From the NCBI RefSeq assembly GCF_001528665.1, contig NZ_BBYJ01000021.1, forward strand, positions 1-64,000: a DNA stretch of 64,000 nucleotides, in the 5' to 3' direction. The notes beneath the pieces were generated by a model. It saw nothing but the letters and a program-made list of their open reading frames with translations, was not told the DNA's origin and did not search any database. The DNA comes from Microtetraspora malaysiensis. GTDB taxonomy: Bacteria; Actinomycetota; Actinomycetes; Streptosporangiales; Streptosporangiaceae. Every line of letters starts with the position of its first letter. Positions within the stretch are counted from its first letter, which is position 1. Made by a program: the position numbers and the translations under genes. This document shows, piece after piece, positions 7,165 to 15,671 of this stretch.

Positions 7165-8565
7165 ATGCCAACCACCCATGCCATGGCCGGACTCATCGCC
7201 CGGCTCCACGACCCGCAATACGCCCGCTGGGCCTCGCAGATCCGCCGTACCGGCGGCTGCCGACAGCCCGTCCACCTGCGCGGCAAGGTCGAACACATCG
7301 ACCGCGCCACCGGCGAACTCCTCCACCGCTACAGCACCCACCTCGAACCGAACGGCGTCCTCCGCGTCGCGTGCAAGACCCGCCGCGCCTCCCGCTGCCC
7401 GTCCTGCGCCGAGACCTACCGGGCCGACACCTACCAACTCGTCCGCGCTGGCCTGGTGGGCGGGAAAGGCGTCCCGGAGACGGTGACCGCTCACCCGTGC
7501 CTGTTCGTCACCCTCACCGCCCCTTCCTTCGGTGTCGTCCACACCAGGGCGGAGAAGAACGGCAAGGTCCTCCCGTGCCACGCCCGCCGCAACGCCCAGA
7601 CGTGCCCGCACGGCGTGGTCATGTCCTGCACCGCCCGGCACGGGACCGACGACCCTTGCCTTGGTGAGCCGCTGTGCCCGGACTGCTACGACTACGCCGG
7701 ATCGGTGCTCTTCAACGCCACCGCCCCCGAGCTGTGGCGACGGTTCACCGAAGCCCTTCGCCGGCGCTTCGCCCGAACCTCCGGCCTCACCTTGAAAGAG
7801 CTACGGGAACAGCTCGTCATCTCCTTCGCCAAAGTCGCCGAATACCAACGCCGTGGCGTCGTCCACTTCCACGCCGTGATCCGCCTCGACGGCCCCGACG
7901 GACCCAACTCGCCCCCTCCCGCCTGGGCGACCGCCGACGCCCTGGCCGACGCCGTACAGCACGCCGCCTCCGCCGTCACCGTCACCACCCCCGCCGTGGC
8001 CGAGGAACCGTCCCGGGTCCTGCTTTGGGGCGCGCAGCTCGACGTGCGCGAGATCACCATGAGCGGCGAACTCACCGAACAGGCCGTAGCGGCGTACATC
8101 GCCAAGTACGCCACCAAGGCCGCCGAATGCGTCGGCACTCTGGACCGGCGCATCCAGCTTCTCGACGACCTGGCCGCGCTGCCCGTACGCGAGCACGCCC
8201 GGCGGCTCATCGCCGAGTGTCTACGCCTGGGTGCCTTGGAAGAGTTGGCCGATCTGCGGCTGATCCAGTGGGCGCACATGCTCGGCTTCCGCGGTCACTT
8301 CTCCACCAAGTCCCGCCGTTACTCGACCACCCTGGGCGCGCTGCGTGCCGCTCGGGCCGACCACATGCGCGGCGAGGAGATCACCACGGGACGGCTCCCG
8401 CTCTTCGAGGAAGACACCGTCCTCGTCCTCGCGCACTGGGAGTACGCCGGACAGGGCCTCTCCGCGGGAGACACCCTCCTCGCCGCCGCCCTCACCGGAA
8501 CTCCGCTGTCCGCCCATATCTCGACGGAGGTGAATCATGAACCGGCTCCTGCTCACGGTCACTGA
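7165..8565 (+). CDS. AICE replication initiator (RepSA-like, HUH-type)
   Basis: A 466-aa protein. It has Cys pairs of a zinc site (CPSCAETY near residue 79, LCPDCYDY near 170), a catalytic-core motif HFHAV near residue 234 matching the HxH metal site of rolling-circle initiators, and a downstream YIAKYATK near residue 311 supplying the nicking tyrosine. This is the domain order of RepSA-type proteins, which excise-and-replicate AICEs by rolling circle. ATG 7165 is chosen for the GGAAGGGA upstream and because the preceding reading is low-complexity. It overlaps xis by 29 bp in another frame. Confidence 0.85.
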   Translation: MPTTHAMAGLIARLHDPQYARWASQIRRTGGCRQPVHLRGKVEHIDRATGELLHRYSTHLEPNGVLRVACKTRRASRCPSCAETYRADTYQLVRAGLVGGKGVPETVTAHPCLFVTLTAPSFGVVHTRAEKNGKVLPCHARRNAQTCPHGVVMSCTARHGTDDPCLGEPLCPDCYDYAGSVLFNATAPELWRRFTEALRRRFARTSGLTLKELREQLVISFAKVAEYQRRGVVHFHAVIRLDGPDGPNSPPPAWATADALADAVQHAASAVTVTTPAVAEEPSRVLLWGAQLDVREITMSGELTEQAVAAYIAKYATKAAECVGTLDRRIQLLDDLAALPVREHARRLIAECLRLGALEELADLRLIQWAHMLGFRGHFSTKSRRYSTTLGALRAARADHMRGEEITTGRLPLFEEDTVLVLAHWEYAGQGLSAGDTLLAAALTGTPLSAHISTEVNHEPAPAHGH

Positions 8566-8719
8566 GGCCGCCGAAGCGCTGGCAATCTCGCGGGCCAAGC
8601 TCTACCAGCTCATCGCCTCCGGCGCGGTCGTCTCAGTCCGTATCGATGGTGCTCGCCGTGTTCCTGTCGCCGCGCTCACCGACTACATCGCCCGACTCGC
8701 AGCCAAGGAGGCAGCGTGA
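8537..8719 (+). CDS. xis: Excisionase / MerR-like HTH DNA-binding protein
   Basis: A 60-aa winged-helix protein of the excisionase family (TVTEAAEALAISRAKLYQLI, then VRIDGARRVPVAALTDYIARL). Such proteins bend DNA at the att sites and direct Int toward excision. It overlaps the end of rep and is coupled to int by a GTGA overlap, the standard rep-xis-int order of AICEs. Confidence 0.9.
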   Translation: MNRLLLTVTEAAEALAISRAKLYQLIASGAVVSVRIDGARRVPVAALTDYIARLAAKEAA

Positions 8720-9954
8720 GCAAGACCGTTGCGGCTACCCCCGATCCAGAGAACGGCAGCAAACAGGGGCCGAAGTCATCCAAGCTCCGAGACGGCGTAA
8801 TGAAACGTGGCACGACGTGGTACTACGTGATCCGCGTCAAGGACCCGGAGACGGGCGAGAGTAAACCCAAGTGGGTCGGCGGCTTCGCCACGGAGGATGA
8901 CGCCAAGGCGGCGCGTGATGAGGCGCGCGTCAAAGCTCGGCGGGGTGAGTACGTCGACCGGAAGGCGATCACCGTGGGGGAGTACCTCGATGAATGGATC
9001 GAGGCTCACGCGGTCGAGATCAAGCCCAAGACGCTCAAGGACTACCGGGACATCATCAACCGGTACGTCAAACCGCACATCGGCGGTCAGAAGCTCCAAG
9101 CGGTTCGTCCAGCCACGATCACCAAGCTGTACCGCGACCTCATGGCGGGAGGCGGGAAGAACGGGCGCAAGCTCTCGGCCCGGACGATCGACTATGTTCA
9201 CGCCGTTCTTCGGAAGGCATTCCGGGATGCGGTCGAGATTGACCAGGTGCTCCCGTCGAACCCGGTCGAACGGGCCAAGCGGCCCCGCCGTACGCCTACC
9301 GAACCCGGCACTGTGTGGAACCCCGAACAACTTCGGGCCTTCCTTGCGATAGCCCGTCGACACAGGCTGTTCGCCTTCTTCCACCTGGCGGCCTACACCG
9401 GCGCTCGCCGTGGCGAACTGCTCAACCTCCGGTGGTCCTCGGTCGATCTGGACACCTGTGAGATCACCATCACCGGCTCGGCTGCCTTCATCGATGGGGA
9501 GCGGATCGAGGGGACGACGAAGACGGGCCGCACGCGCGTGGTGTCGATCGATCCGGGAACTGTGGCGGTCCTTAAGGAACACCGGAAGAAACAGGCTGCG
9601 GACAAGCTTCTTGCCGGTAATGAATGGCGTGGTGCCGATGATCACGTGTTCACGACGGGATGGGGTGACCCGATCCACCCCGACACGGTGTCATCGCTCA
9701 TGCCGATCCTGATCAAGAGCCACAACGCTCCCAAGGATGGCCCCGAGCCGGTTGAGCCGCTCCCTCGCGCGCGGCTTCACGACCTCCGACACATGCACGC
9801 GACCACGCTCCTTCTGGCAGGCGTTCCCGTGCACGTTGTCGCGGCCCGCCTCGGCCACGTCGACCCGTCGATCACGCTCCGGGTCTACGCCCATGTGATC
9901 CGCGCCGCGGAAGCCTCCGCCGCCGATATCTTCGCCAGGGCAATGGGTCAGTAG
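8716..9954 (+). CDS. int: Site-specific tyrosine recombinase (AICE integrase)
   Basis: The 412-aa product has an N-terminal Arm/SAM-like DNA-binding region (GEYLDEWIEAHAVEIKPKTL, residues about 90-180) and a catalytic domain. Box I is AYTGARRGELLNLRW (Arg near residue 231). Box II is HDLRHMHATTLLLAG (near 355), followed by ARLGHVD and the Tyr of RVYAHV (near 392). All catalytic residues are present. The GTG start overlaps xis. The integrase lies nearest to the tRNA-Arg gene, consistent with recombination in the tRNA 3' end. Confidence 0.95.
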   Translation: MSKTVAATPDPENGSKQGPKSSKLRDGVMKRGTTWYYVIRVKDPETGESKPKWVGGFATEDDAKAARDEARVKARRGEYVDRKAITVGEYLDEWIEAHAVEIKPKTLKDYRDIINRYVKPHIGGQKLQAVRPATITKLYRDLMAGGGKNGRKLSARTIDYVHAVLRKAFRDAVEIDQVLPSNPVERAKRPRRTPTEPGTVWNPEQLRAFLAIARRHRLFAFFHLAAYTGARRGELLNLRWSSVDLDTCEITITGSAAFIDGERIEGTTKTGRTRVVSIDPGTVAVLKEHRKKQAADKLLAGNEWRGADDHVFTTGWGDPIHPDTVSSLMPILIKSHNAPKDGPEPVEPLPRARLHDLRHMHATTLLLAGVPVHVVAARLGHVDPSITLRVYAHVIRAAEASAADIFARAMGQ

Positions 9955-10039
9955 CTCCGGCTCGTCCCCGCCCGCGCTGGGACACGATCCGCCAACGGCT
10001 TCCCGATCTTCTCCCCGGCTACCACACCGGCCCGGCATC

Positions 10040-11332
10040 GTGGCAGACATGCCGCGTCTCCCCCGCCTGGCACGTTTGCCCTGGCTTCGTCGCATGTCAC
10101 ATCAGGACGACCGCCCCGAGCCGAGGCCGGTCAAGCTGCTGCACATCGGCGCCGCCTTGACCCTCACCCTGGCCGTCGCCACGCTTCTCGCTGGTGGACT
10201 GCTGGCAGGCGCCCTGGCCTGGCTCGGCCTGCCGTCCAAGCTCACCCTCGACACCGGCAGCCTGCTTGAGATCATCAAGATTTCCCTCGCCGTGGTAGGA
10301 GGCATCGGCGGTGCCGTCGCCCTGGTCGTCGCCTACCGCAAGCAGCGCCTCGCTGAGGAGGACAACCACCGCGCCCGGGAGCAGAATCAGCGCGCCCGGG
10401 AGGCCGCCCGGCGCGAAGACACCAAGCTGTACGCCGAACGCTTCGACAAGGCCACCGACAAACTCGGTTCCGGCGCCCCCGCGATCCGCCTGGCCGGCGT
10501 CCACGCCCTGGCCGCCCTCGCAGACGACTGGGACGGCGGCCGCCAGATGTGCATCGACGTGCTGTGCGCCTACCTGCGCATGCCGCCCGAACCCGAACCC
10601 GACACCGAGGACGACCCGGGCGCACATGGGTCCTGGCGCGCGATGAGCGAGGTGCGCGCCACGATCATCCGTCTCATCGCCACCCACCTACGCGAGAGCG
10701 CCCCCATCTCCTGGAGCGGAGCCGACCTGGACTTCACCGGGGTCGTCTTCGACACCGGCGCCGACTTCACCGGCGCGGTGTTCTCCGGCGGCACGGTCAT
10801 GTTCCGCAACGCGGTGTTCTCCGACGGTGAGGTCTCGTTCGACGAGGCGATGTTCTCCGGTGGCAACGTTTGGTTCGGCGGCGCGGTGTTCTCTGGCGGC
10901 ACGGTCTGGTTCAGCGGCGCGGTGTTCTCCGGTGGCAACGTTTGGTTCCGCGGCGCGGTGTTCTCTGGCGGCACGGTCTGGTTCAGCGGCGCGGTGTTCT
11001 CCGGCGGCCGGGTCTCGTTCGACTTCGCGGTGTTCTCCGGCGGCACGGTCTGGTTCCGCAGGGCAGCGTTCTCCGGCGGCCAGGTCGCGTTCGGCGCCGC
11101 GGAGTTCTCCGGCGGTCAAGTCTCGTTCGACCGCGCGGTGTTCTCCGGCAGCCAGGTCGACTTCACCCGGGTAGCCGACTGGTCCCATCCCCCTATCGAT
11201 CTTCCCGCCCAGGCTCCTGGGCTAGATCTGCCACCCCAGCCCGTCTCACATGCCGTCGCTCAATCGGCCGAAGAGGACACCGAGCAGACCAAGACAGGGG
11301 ACGGAGCGGGGAGCCCGGAGCCGATGCCGTAG
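10040..11332 (+). CDS. Membrane protein with eleven 12-residue repeats (pentapeptide-like), AICE cargo
   Basis: A 430-aa protein. Two hydrophobic segments (about residues 34-62 and 82-99) precede a charged helix rich in RAREQNQRAREAARRE, then a conserved block RFDKATDKLGSGAPAIRLAG. Residues 246-377 are tandem repeats of the form AVFSGGTVWFSG. This resembles proteins annotated as pentapeptide-repeat, but the period is 12, not 5. The head block is common in actinomycete pentapeptide proteins. Function is unknown; a membrane-anchored beta-solenoid is inferred. Start codons at 10049 and 10094 are alternatives. It lies between int and the tRNA, a typical cargo slot. Confidence 0.75.
   Translation: MADMPRLPRLARLPWLRRMSHQDDRPEPRPVKLLHIGAALTLTLAVATLLAGGLLAGALAWLGLPSKLTLDTGSLLEIIKISLAVVGGIGGAVALVVAYRKQRLAEEDNHRAREQNQRAREAARREDTKLYAERFDKATDKLGSGAPAIRLAGVHALAALADDWDGGRQMCIDVLCAYLRMPPEPEPDTEDDPGAHGSWRAMSEVRATIIRLIATHLRESAPISWSGADLDFTGVVFDTGADFTGAVFSGGTVMFRNAVFSDGEVSFDEAMFSGGNVWFGGAVFSGGTVWFSGAVFSGGNVWFRGAVFSGGTVWFSGAVFSGGRVSFDFAVFSGGTVWFRRAAFSGGQVAFGAAEFSGGQVSFDRAVFSGSQVDFTRVADWSHPPIDLPAQAPGLDLPPQPVSHAVAQSAEEDTEQTKTGDGAGSPEPMP
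10775..11170 (+). repeat. Eleven tandem 36-nt coding repeats
   Basis: Eleven consecutive 36-nt units each encode a 12-residue motif with Phe at positions 3 and 10 and a central SGG. Several units are almost identical at DNA level, including alternating pairs with a 72-nt higher-order period, suggesting expansion by slippage or recombination. Confidence 0.8.
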
Positions 11333-11483
11333 GCCGTCTTCGACACCTGTAGTGCCGTGAGCCAGGACAAGAGAAGAGCACATGCGTCTACCCCTCGGCT
11401 CGCGAGGACCTGAGCAGCGGAGCCGCGGCTGTTGAGATCTTCACCGAGGCAATCGGGACGGAGTGGAGCGCTGGGAGTCACCC

Positions 11484-11504
11484 TGTTAGCAAGGGTGTTA
11501 GCAA
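11484..11504 (+). repeat. Direct repeat TGTTAGCAA x2, possible integrase arm sites
   Basis: TGTTAGCAA occurs at 11484-11492 and 11496-11504, a 12-bp period, about 70 bp from the 3' end of the tRNA. Short direct repeats next to an att site are typical arm-type binding sites for tyrosine integrases. This assignment is inferred from position. Confidence 0.4.
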
Positions 11505-11528
11505 ACGGCCTGGATGATCTAGAAAGCA

Positions 11529-11569
11529 AGAAGGCCCGTTCCCAGGTTTTCCCTGGTGGCGGGCCTTCT
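11529..11569 (-). terminator. Hairpin downstream of tRNA-Arg
   Basis: AGAAGGCCCG (11529-11538) is a perfect complement of CGGGCCTTCT (11560-11569), with a further small stem inside. It begins 5 nt past the CCA end of the tRNA on the minus strand and is a likely tRNA transcription terminator. It is element-side DNA if the AICE is integrated at the tRNA 3' end. Confidence 0.7.
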
Positions 11570-11574
11570 CTGTC

Positions 11575-11650
11575 TGGCGCGGCCGGGAGGACTCGAACCC
11601 CCAACCTTCTGATCCGTAGTCAGATGCTCTATCCATTGAGCTACGGCCGC
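11575..11650 (-). tRNA. tRNA-Arg(ACG), AICE integration target
   Basis: A 76-nt cloverleaf on the minus strand. Acceptor GCGGCCG pairs with CGGCCGC, the D-arm has TAGCTCAATGGATAGAGCA, the anticodon stem TCTGA/TCAGA encloses loop CTACGGA with anticodon ACG, the T-loop is GGTTCGAGTCC, the discriminator is G, and the CCA is encoded. The 3' half faces the integrase gene, so it is the likely attachment site regenerated on integration. Confidence 0.95.
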
Positions 11651-11993
11651 TCGCTGACTTGAGTAAGCATAGCGGGTTCTGCGCCGTGCTCCGAACCGGA
11701 TTTGCGGCGTGCCGCCCCGAGGTAGTCGCCGACCACCGCCTTATCTCGTCGTGGTGCCGCACGGGAGGGGTGCTATCCCTGGTCGCTGGCCTGTGAGGTG
11801 GGGCGACGAGGGCGACGGACGGTGGGAAAGCAGATCCGGACACGAGCTGCGAGAGGCGGCGCCAGGGAGGGCTGGGCGATGGTGCGGCCGAAGGGTCTTC
11901 CTGCGCCGCCGCAGCGCCGCGAAGGGCGGCGTACGCGTGGAACGCGGGCCGGCTCTGCGGCTCCCGGATGGGCGGGCGGAGTGCAGGAGGCGG
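11651..11993. other. Intergenic stretch of about 340 nt
   Basis: This lies upstream of the tRNA and downstream of the VOC gene. No gene, hairpin or repeat stood out, apart from the tRNA promoter that must lie near 11651-11700. Confidence 0.4.
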
Positions 11994-12503
11994 TCAGGTT
12001 GGGATGGAGACCCCGACGCCGCCTCGGGTCTGCGCGCCGTACCGCTCCAGCTCCTTGGCGAGGTCCAGCGGCTTGGTGCGCGCCCGGCCCGCGAGGGTCT
12101 CGTCGTCGATCAGGTCGAGCGGGACCAGCCAGGAGACCTCGAACTCCAGCCCGTCGGGATCCTTGGCGTACAGGGCCTTGGTGGTGGAGTGGTCGGACGC
12201 GCCGACCAGGGAGTCCAGATCGCTCAGCTTGACCGCGATGCGCTGCAGCTCGGCGAGGGTGTCGACCTCCCATGCGAGGTGGTAGAGCCCGACGGCCGAC
12301 CGGCCCGCCGGGGACGGTCCCGCCTGCGGGCCGAGCTCGAAGAGTCCGAGGTCGTGATCGTTCGTCGAACCTGAGGCCTGGAGGAACGCCGCCCCGGGGC
12401 CGCTCATGACGACCCGGAAGCCGAGTGCCTCCTGGTAGAACGCGACGCTCGCCGAAACGTCCCTGACGAACAGCACCGCGTGGTTGAGCCGCTGGATCGG
12501 CAT
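11994..12503 (-). CDS. VOC-family (glyoxalase / catechol dioxygenase-like) protein
   Basis: A 169-aa protein with two beta-alpha-beta-beta-beta modules: RLNHAVLFVRDVSASVAFYQ at the N-terminus and YHLAWEVDTLAELQ then AKDPDGLEFEVSW in the second half. The His of LNHAV, the His of YHLAW and the Glu of LEFEV are positioned as VOC metal ligands. The family contains catechol 2,3-dioxygenases, glyoxalases and antibiotic-resistance proteins, and the substrate cannot be told. It is monocistronic, with an inverted repeat just upstream suggesting a dedicated repressor encoded elsewhere. Confidence 0.85.
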   Translation of the reverse strand: MPIQRLNHAVLFVRDVSASVAFYQEALGFRVVMSGPGAAFLQASGSTNDHDLGLFELGPQAGPSPAGRSAVGLYHLAWEVDTLAELQRIAVKLSDLDSLVGASDHSTTKALYAKDPDGLEFEVSWLVPLDLIDDETLAGRARTKPLDLAKELERYGAQTRGGVGVSIPT

Positions 12504-12519
12504 GGCCCCTCCTTAATTA

Positions 12520-12533
12520 ATTGAACTCTCAAT
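12520..12533. promoter_or_regulatory. Inverted repeat ATTGA-N4-TCAAT upstream of the VOC gene
   Basis: A perfect 5-bp inverted repeat lies in an AT-rich patch (TTAATTAATTGA) 16 bp upstream of the VOC start codon. The size and form fit a MarR- or HxlR-type operator overlapping the promoter. The regulator is not in the window. Confidence 0.4.
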
Positions 12534-12620
12534 CATTCTACGCGACGCGGCGTTCTCGGAAACTGTCGGTGGGAGGCCGTACGGTGGCCTGCGGACTGGT
12601 GCCGACGGAGGGGGCGTTTG

Positions 12621-12833
12621 ATGATCGCTGACCGGGTCACCCAGGAGCGCGAGGCCAACCTGACCCTGTTCCGGGTCGTTCACGAAGTGGCCGTGCACCA
12701 TGGCGGGCGGCCGTTCCATGAGGTGCTTCCCATCCTCCGAAGGGCCCTTCCCCCCGTCCCCGGGTTGGACGAGCCGGAGGTCCGCCGCATCGCCGAGGAG
12801 ATCGCCGTCGGGCGCGACCCCTCGGGGTTGTGA
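12621..12833 (+). CDS. Small hypothetical protein (70 aa)
   Basis: The ATG at 12621 follows GGAGGGGG by about six bases; a TTG three bases earlier is the only alternative. The product looks genuinely coding (REANLTLFRVVHEVAVHHGG, then PGLDEPEVRRIAEEIAVGRD) and is predicted all-helical, soluble and acidic. It is alone between the VOC gene and the ROK gene. No family is recognised and no function is proposed. Confidence 0.55.
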   Translation: MIADRVTQEREANLTLFRVVHEVAVHHGGRPFHEVLPILRRALPPVPGLDEPEVRRIAEEIAVGRDPSGL

Positions 12834-12945
12834 GCTCCGCGGACGGGAGGGGTGTGTCGCGCTCCCGTCCTCGGGCGACGGTGCGCCGTCTTCCCTGCGG
12901 AGCACCTCACCATGCGGTGGGGTGCCGCCGTGGCGAACTCCTTCG

Positions 12946-14265
12946 TCAGGCGTTCAGGAGGCCGGCGGGGTCGGCGATGATCTGATGGATCACCTGCCCG
13001 GCCGCGCCCAAAGGCGCCGCCTCGGTGCCCAGCCGGGACACCTCGACGGATGGCACGACCTCGCGCATCTCGCCGAGGCGGGCGGTCAGCGTCTCCGTCA
13101 CCGCGCCGCCGATCCACGGGAAGAGCGGCGCGTAGATCCCGCCGAGCACGATCCGTTCCGGATCGACGAGATTGACGGCCGAGGTGAGGGCGATGCCGAG
13201 CGCCCATCCCGCACGCTCGCAGGCGGCCAGCGCGTCACTGTCGCTCGCTTCGAGCCGTCGGAGGAGCTCGGCGATCCCCGTCCCGGGGTGGCCCGGCGTG
13301 CTTGGGGTGTCCGCAACGGCCGGTGCCGGGCAGCCGGGGTCCGGGCGCCGGCCGGGTCCCTGCTCGGGCCCGGAAGGGGGCGGCGGGGAGGCCGGGAGCC
13401 GGGTGGCGTCCTGCCCCGGGCCGGAGGACGGCGCCGAGGGGGCGAGACCGGCGGCGGACAGGAGGGCGTCCTGGCCGGCGTACCTTTCGAGGCATCCCTG
13501 CCCTCCGCAGTGGCAGGGCGGGCCGCCGGGTGAGACGACCACGTGCCCGAGCTCTCCGGCGAAACCGCGGAATCCCCGGAAGAGCTCGCCCCGCACGACG
13601 AGGCCCGCGCCGACGCCGATCTCGCCGGACACGTGAAGGAAGTCCCGGTGTCCGGCGCCGAACCAGAGTTCGCCCAACGCCGCGAGGTTGGCCTCGTTGT
13701 CCACCCGGATCGGGAACGGCATCCGCAGCAGCGAGAGCAGCGGCACATCGCGCCATCCCAGGTTGGGCGCCCGGCGGACGGTGCCGGTCGTCAGGTCCAC
13801 CGTCCCGGGGACGGCGAGCACTCCACCCACAACTCTGAGCCCGATGTCCACAGCTTCGTCCACAGCCGAAAGCGCCAGATGCTGCAGGTTCGCGATGACA
13901 TCCCCAGGCGATGCCAGGCGGTTGTCCACAGGCCGTGCACGGCGGAGCCGTACCGACCGGGAGAGGTCCACGACGTGCGCGGCGAGGTAGTCGACGTTGA
14001 TCTCCAAGCCGATCGCGGCGACGCTCAGGCCGCTGACCTGTACCTCCATGCCGGGGCGGCCGCGCTCGCCCGCTCGCACGATGCCGGTTTCGACCACGAG
14101 TCCGGCCTCGATCAGGTCGGCGATCAGTTTCGACACCGTGGTCTTGGCGAGTCCGGTGATCTCGGCCAGCGCGGCGCGCGTCACCGAGCCGCGCGCGCTG
14201 ACCTCGCCGAGGACGAGTGCCAGGTTGCGCGCGCGCATCGCGTCATGCCGGACCGCCTGAGTCAT
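12946..14265 (-). CDS. ROK-family repressor of xylose genes (XylR-like)
   Basis: The N-terminal winged helix (RGSVTRAALAEITGLAKTTV) is followed by a ROK sugar-binding domain with GVLAVPGTVDL and the zinc motif CHCGGQGCLE. At 439 aa it is longer than the usual 380-400 because of a Pro/Gly/Ser-rich insertion of about 55 residues after the zinc motif. It is divergent from xylAB across a perfect inverted repeat, so repression of xylAB relieved by xylose is the natural inference. ATG 14265 with GAGAGGTG upstream is preferred over GTG 14298. Confidence 0.85.
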   Translation of the reverse strand: MTQAVRHDAMRARNLALVLGEVSARGSVTRAALAEITGLAKTTVSKLIADLIEAGLVVETGIVRAGERGRPGMEVQVSGLSVAAIGLEINVDYLAAHVVDLSRSVRLRRARPVDNRLASPGDVIANLQHLALSAVDEAVDIGLRVVGGVLAVPGTVDLTTGTVRRAPNLGWRDVPLLSLLRMPFPIRVDNEANLAALGELWFGAGHRDFLHVSGEIGVGAGLVVRGELFRGFRGFAGELGHVVVSPGGPPCHCGGQGCLERYAGQDALLSAAGLAPSAPSSGPGQDATRLPASPPPPSGPEQGPGRRPDPGCPAPAVADTPSTPGHPGTGIAELLRRLEASDSDALAACERAGWALGIALTSAVNLVDPERIVLGGIYAPLFPWIGGAVTETLTARLGEMREVVPSVEVSRLGTEAAPLGAAGQVIHQIIADPAGLLNA

Positions 14266-14490
14266 CGCACCTCTCGTTCTGCTGGGCGGGCGAACCAATC
14301 TTGGCCCGTCCGCGCGTGCGGGCCGGCCGTCGCGGCCTCGCCGCCCGCCGCATGACCATCGTGACTCGCCCAGGCTGGGCGCGTCGTCGCAGCCCCGGCC
14401 CGCGCGCCCCTCACGTACGCGGCCGGTCCGCCGCGTGGGCTCACCGTTAGGGGCGGCGGCTCTTGACCTGCCGCCTCGCCGTCCGGATAT

Positions 14491-14511
14491 TTAGTCCATA
14501 ACCAAGACTAA
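14491..14511. promoter_or_regulatory. Operator palindrome TTAGTC-N9-GACTAA before xylA
   Basis: A perfect 6-bp inverted repeat separated by nine bases, 14 bp upstream of the xylA start and next to GGAGGAG. ROK repressors bind AT-rich inverted repeats of this type in front of xyl genes, so this is the probable ROK operator. Confidence 0.65.
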
Positions 14512-14525
14512 TTCGGAGGAGTCAC

Positions 14526-15671
14526 GTGTACACACCCACCCCCGAAGACCGTTTCACCTTCGGCCTGTGGACCGTCGGCTGGCAGGCCCGCGACCCGTTC
14601 GGCGACGCGACCAGGGCCCCGCTCGACCCGGTCGAGAGCGTTCACCGGCTGGCCGAGCTCGGTGCGTTCGGTGTGACCTTCCACGACGACGACCTGCTCG
14701 CCGTCGAGCCGGACCGGGAGCGGGCGATCGCGAACTTCCGGCGGGCGCTGGACGAGACCGGGCTCAAGGTGCCGATGGCCACGACCAACCTGTTCACCCA
14801 CCCCGTGTTCAAGGACGGCGCCTTCACCAGCAACGACCGCGACGTCCGCAGGTACGCCCTCCGGAAGGTCATCCGCAACATCGACCTCGCCGCCGAGCTG
14901 GGCGCGACGACGTACGTCTGCTGGGGCGGCCGTGAGGGAGCGGAGTCCGAGGCCGCGAAGGACGTCCGGGCCGCGCTCGACCGCTACAAGGAAGCCCTGG
15001 ACCTGCTCTGCCAGTATGTGATCGACAAGGGCTACGACATCAGGTTCGCGATCGAGCCCAAGCCCAACGAGCCGCGCGGGGACATCCTGCTGCCGACGAT
15101 CGGACACGCTCTCGCCTTCATCAACGAACTGGAGCACTCGGAGCGGGTCGGCCTCAACCCCGAGGTGGGCCACGAGCAGATGGCCGGGATGAACTTCGCG
15201 CACGGCATCGCCCAGGCGCTGTGGCACGGCAAGTTGTTCCACCTCGACCTGAACGGCCAGCACGGGCCGAAGTACGACCAGGACCTGATCTTCGGACACG
15301 GCGACGTGAAGAACGCGTTCTTCCTCGTCGATCTGCTGGAGCACGGCGGTTACGACGGCCCACGGCACTTCGACTACAAGCCGCTGCGCACCGAGGACGC
15401 GGCGGACGTGTGGGACTCGGCGGCGGCCAACATGCGGACCTACCTCATCCTCAAGGCGAAGGCCGCTGCGTTCCGGGCCGACCCGGAGGTCCAGGAGGCG
15501 CTGGCGAACTCCCGGGTGACCGAGTTGGCGCGGCCGACCCTGGAGCCCGGTGAGACGTACGAGGACCTGGCCGGGGACGAGTTCGACCCGGACAAGGCGG
15601 CCGAGCGTGGGTTCCACTTCACCCGGCTCAACCAGCTCGCCCTGGAGCACCTTCTCGGGGTGCGCGGGTGA
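14526..15671 (+). CDS. xylA: Xylose isomerase
   Basis: The 381-aa product is full length for actinomycete (class I) xylose isomerases. It interconverts D-xylose and D-xylulose (also glucose and fructose) in the cytoplasm with two divalent metals. Visible landmarks are [15 protein letters not shown] at the start, catalytic His in VTFHDDDLL, the metal-ligand Glu in [24 protein letters not shown], and the second-site ligands in [19 protein letters not shown] 14526 is preceded by CGGAGGAG. It overlaps xylB by 4 bp (GTGA). Confidence 0.97.
   Translation: MYTPTPEDRFTFGLWTVGWQARDPFGDATRAPLDPVESVHRLAELGAFGVTFHDDDLLAVEPDRERAIANFRRALDETGLKVPMATTNLFTHPVFKDGAFTSNDRDVRRYALRKVIRNIDLAAELGATTYVCWGGREGAESEAAKDVRAALDRYKEALDLLCQYVIDKGYDIRFAIEPKPNEPRGDILLPTIGHALAFINELEHSERVGLNPEVGHEQMAGMNFAHGIAQALWHGKLFHLDLNGQHGPKYDQDLIFGHGDVKNAFFLVDLLEHGGYDGPRHFDYKPLRTEDAADVWDSAAANMRTYLILKAKAAAFRADPEVQEALANSRVTELARPTLEPGETYEDLAGDEFDPDKAAERGFHFTRLNQLALEHLLGVRG

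Larger units (their letters stand above)
1413..11650. mobile_element. Integrated AICE (pSAM2-type), right end at tRNA-Arg; left end uncertain
   Basis: Gene order SCO3933-like, traB, spdB-like, Cys-rich ORF, repSA-like, xis, int, cargo, tRNA matches actinomycete integrative and conjugative elements that replicate by rolling circle and transfer double-stranded DNA. All core genes are intact, so the element may be mobile. The right boundary is the tRNA-Arg 3' half. No second copy of that sequence was found to the left within the window, so the left boundary given is a guess covering the regulatory cassette; the element may extend beyond base 1. Confidence 0.7.

Noticed and set aside
10775-11170. 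Regular 36-nt spacing suggestive of a CRISPR array
   Set aside because: The units are contiguous in-frame coding repeats with no distinct spacers; they encode a protein repeat.
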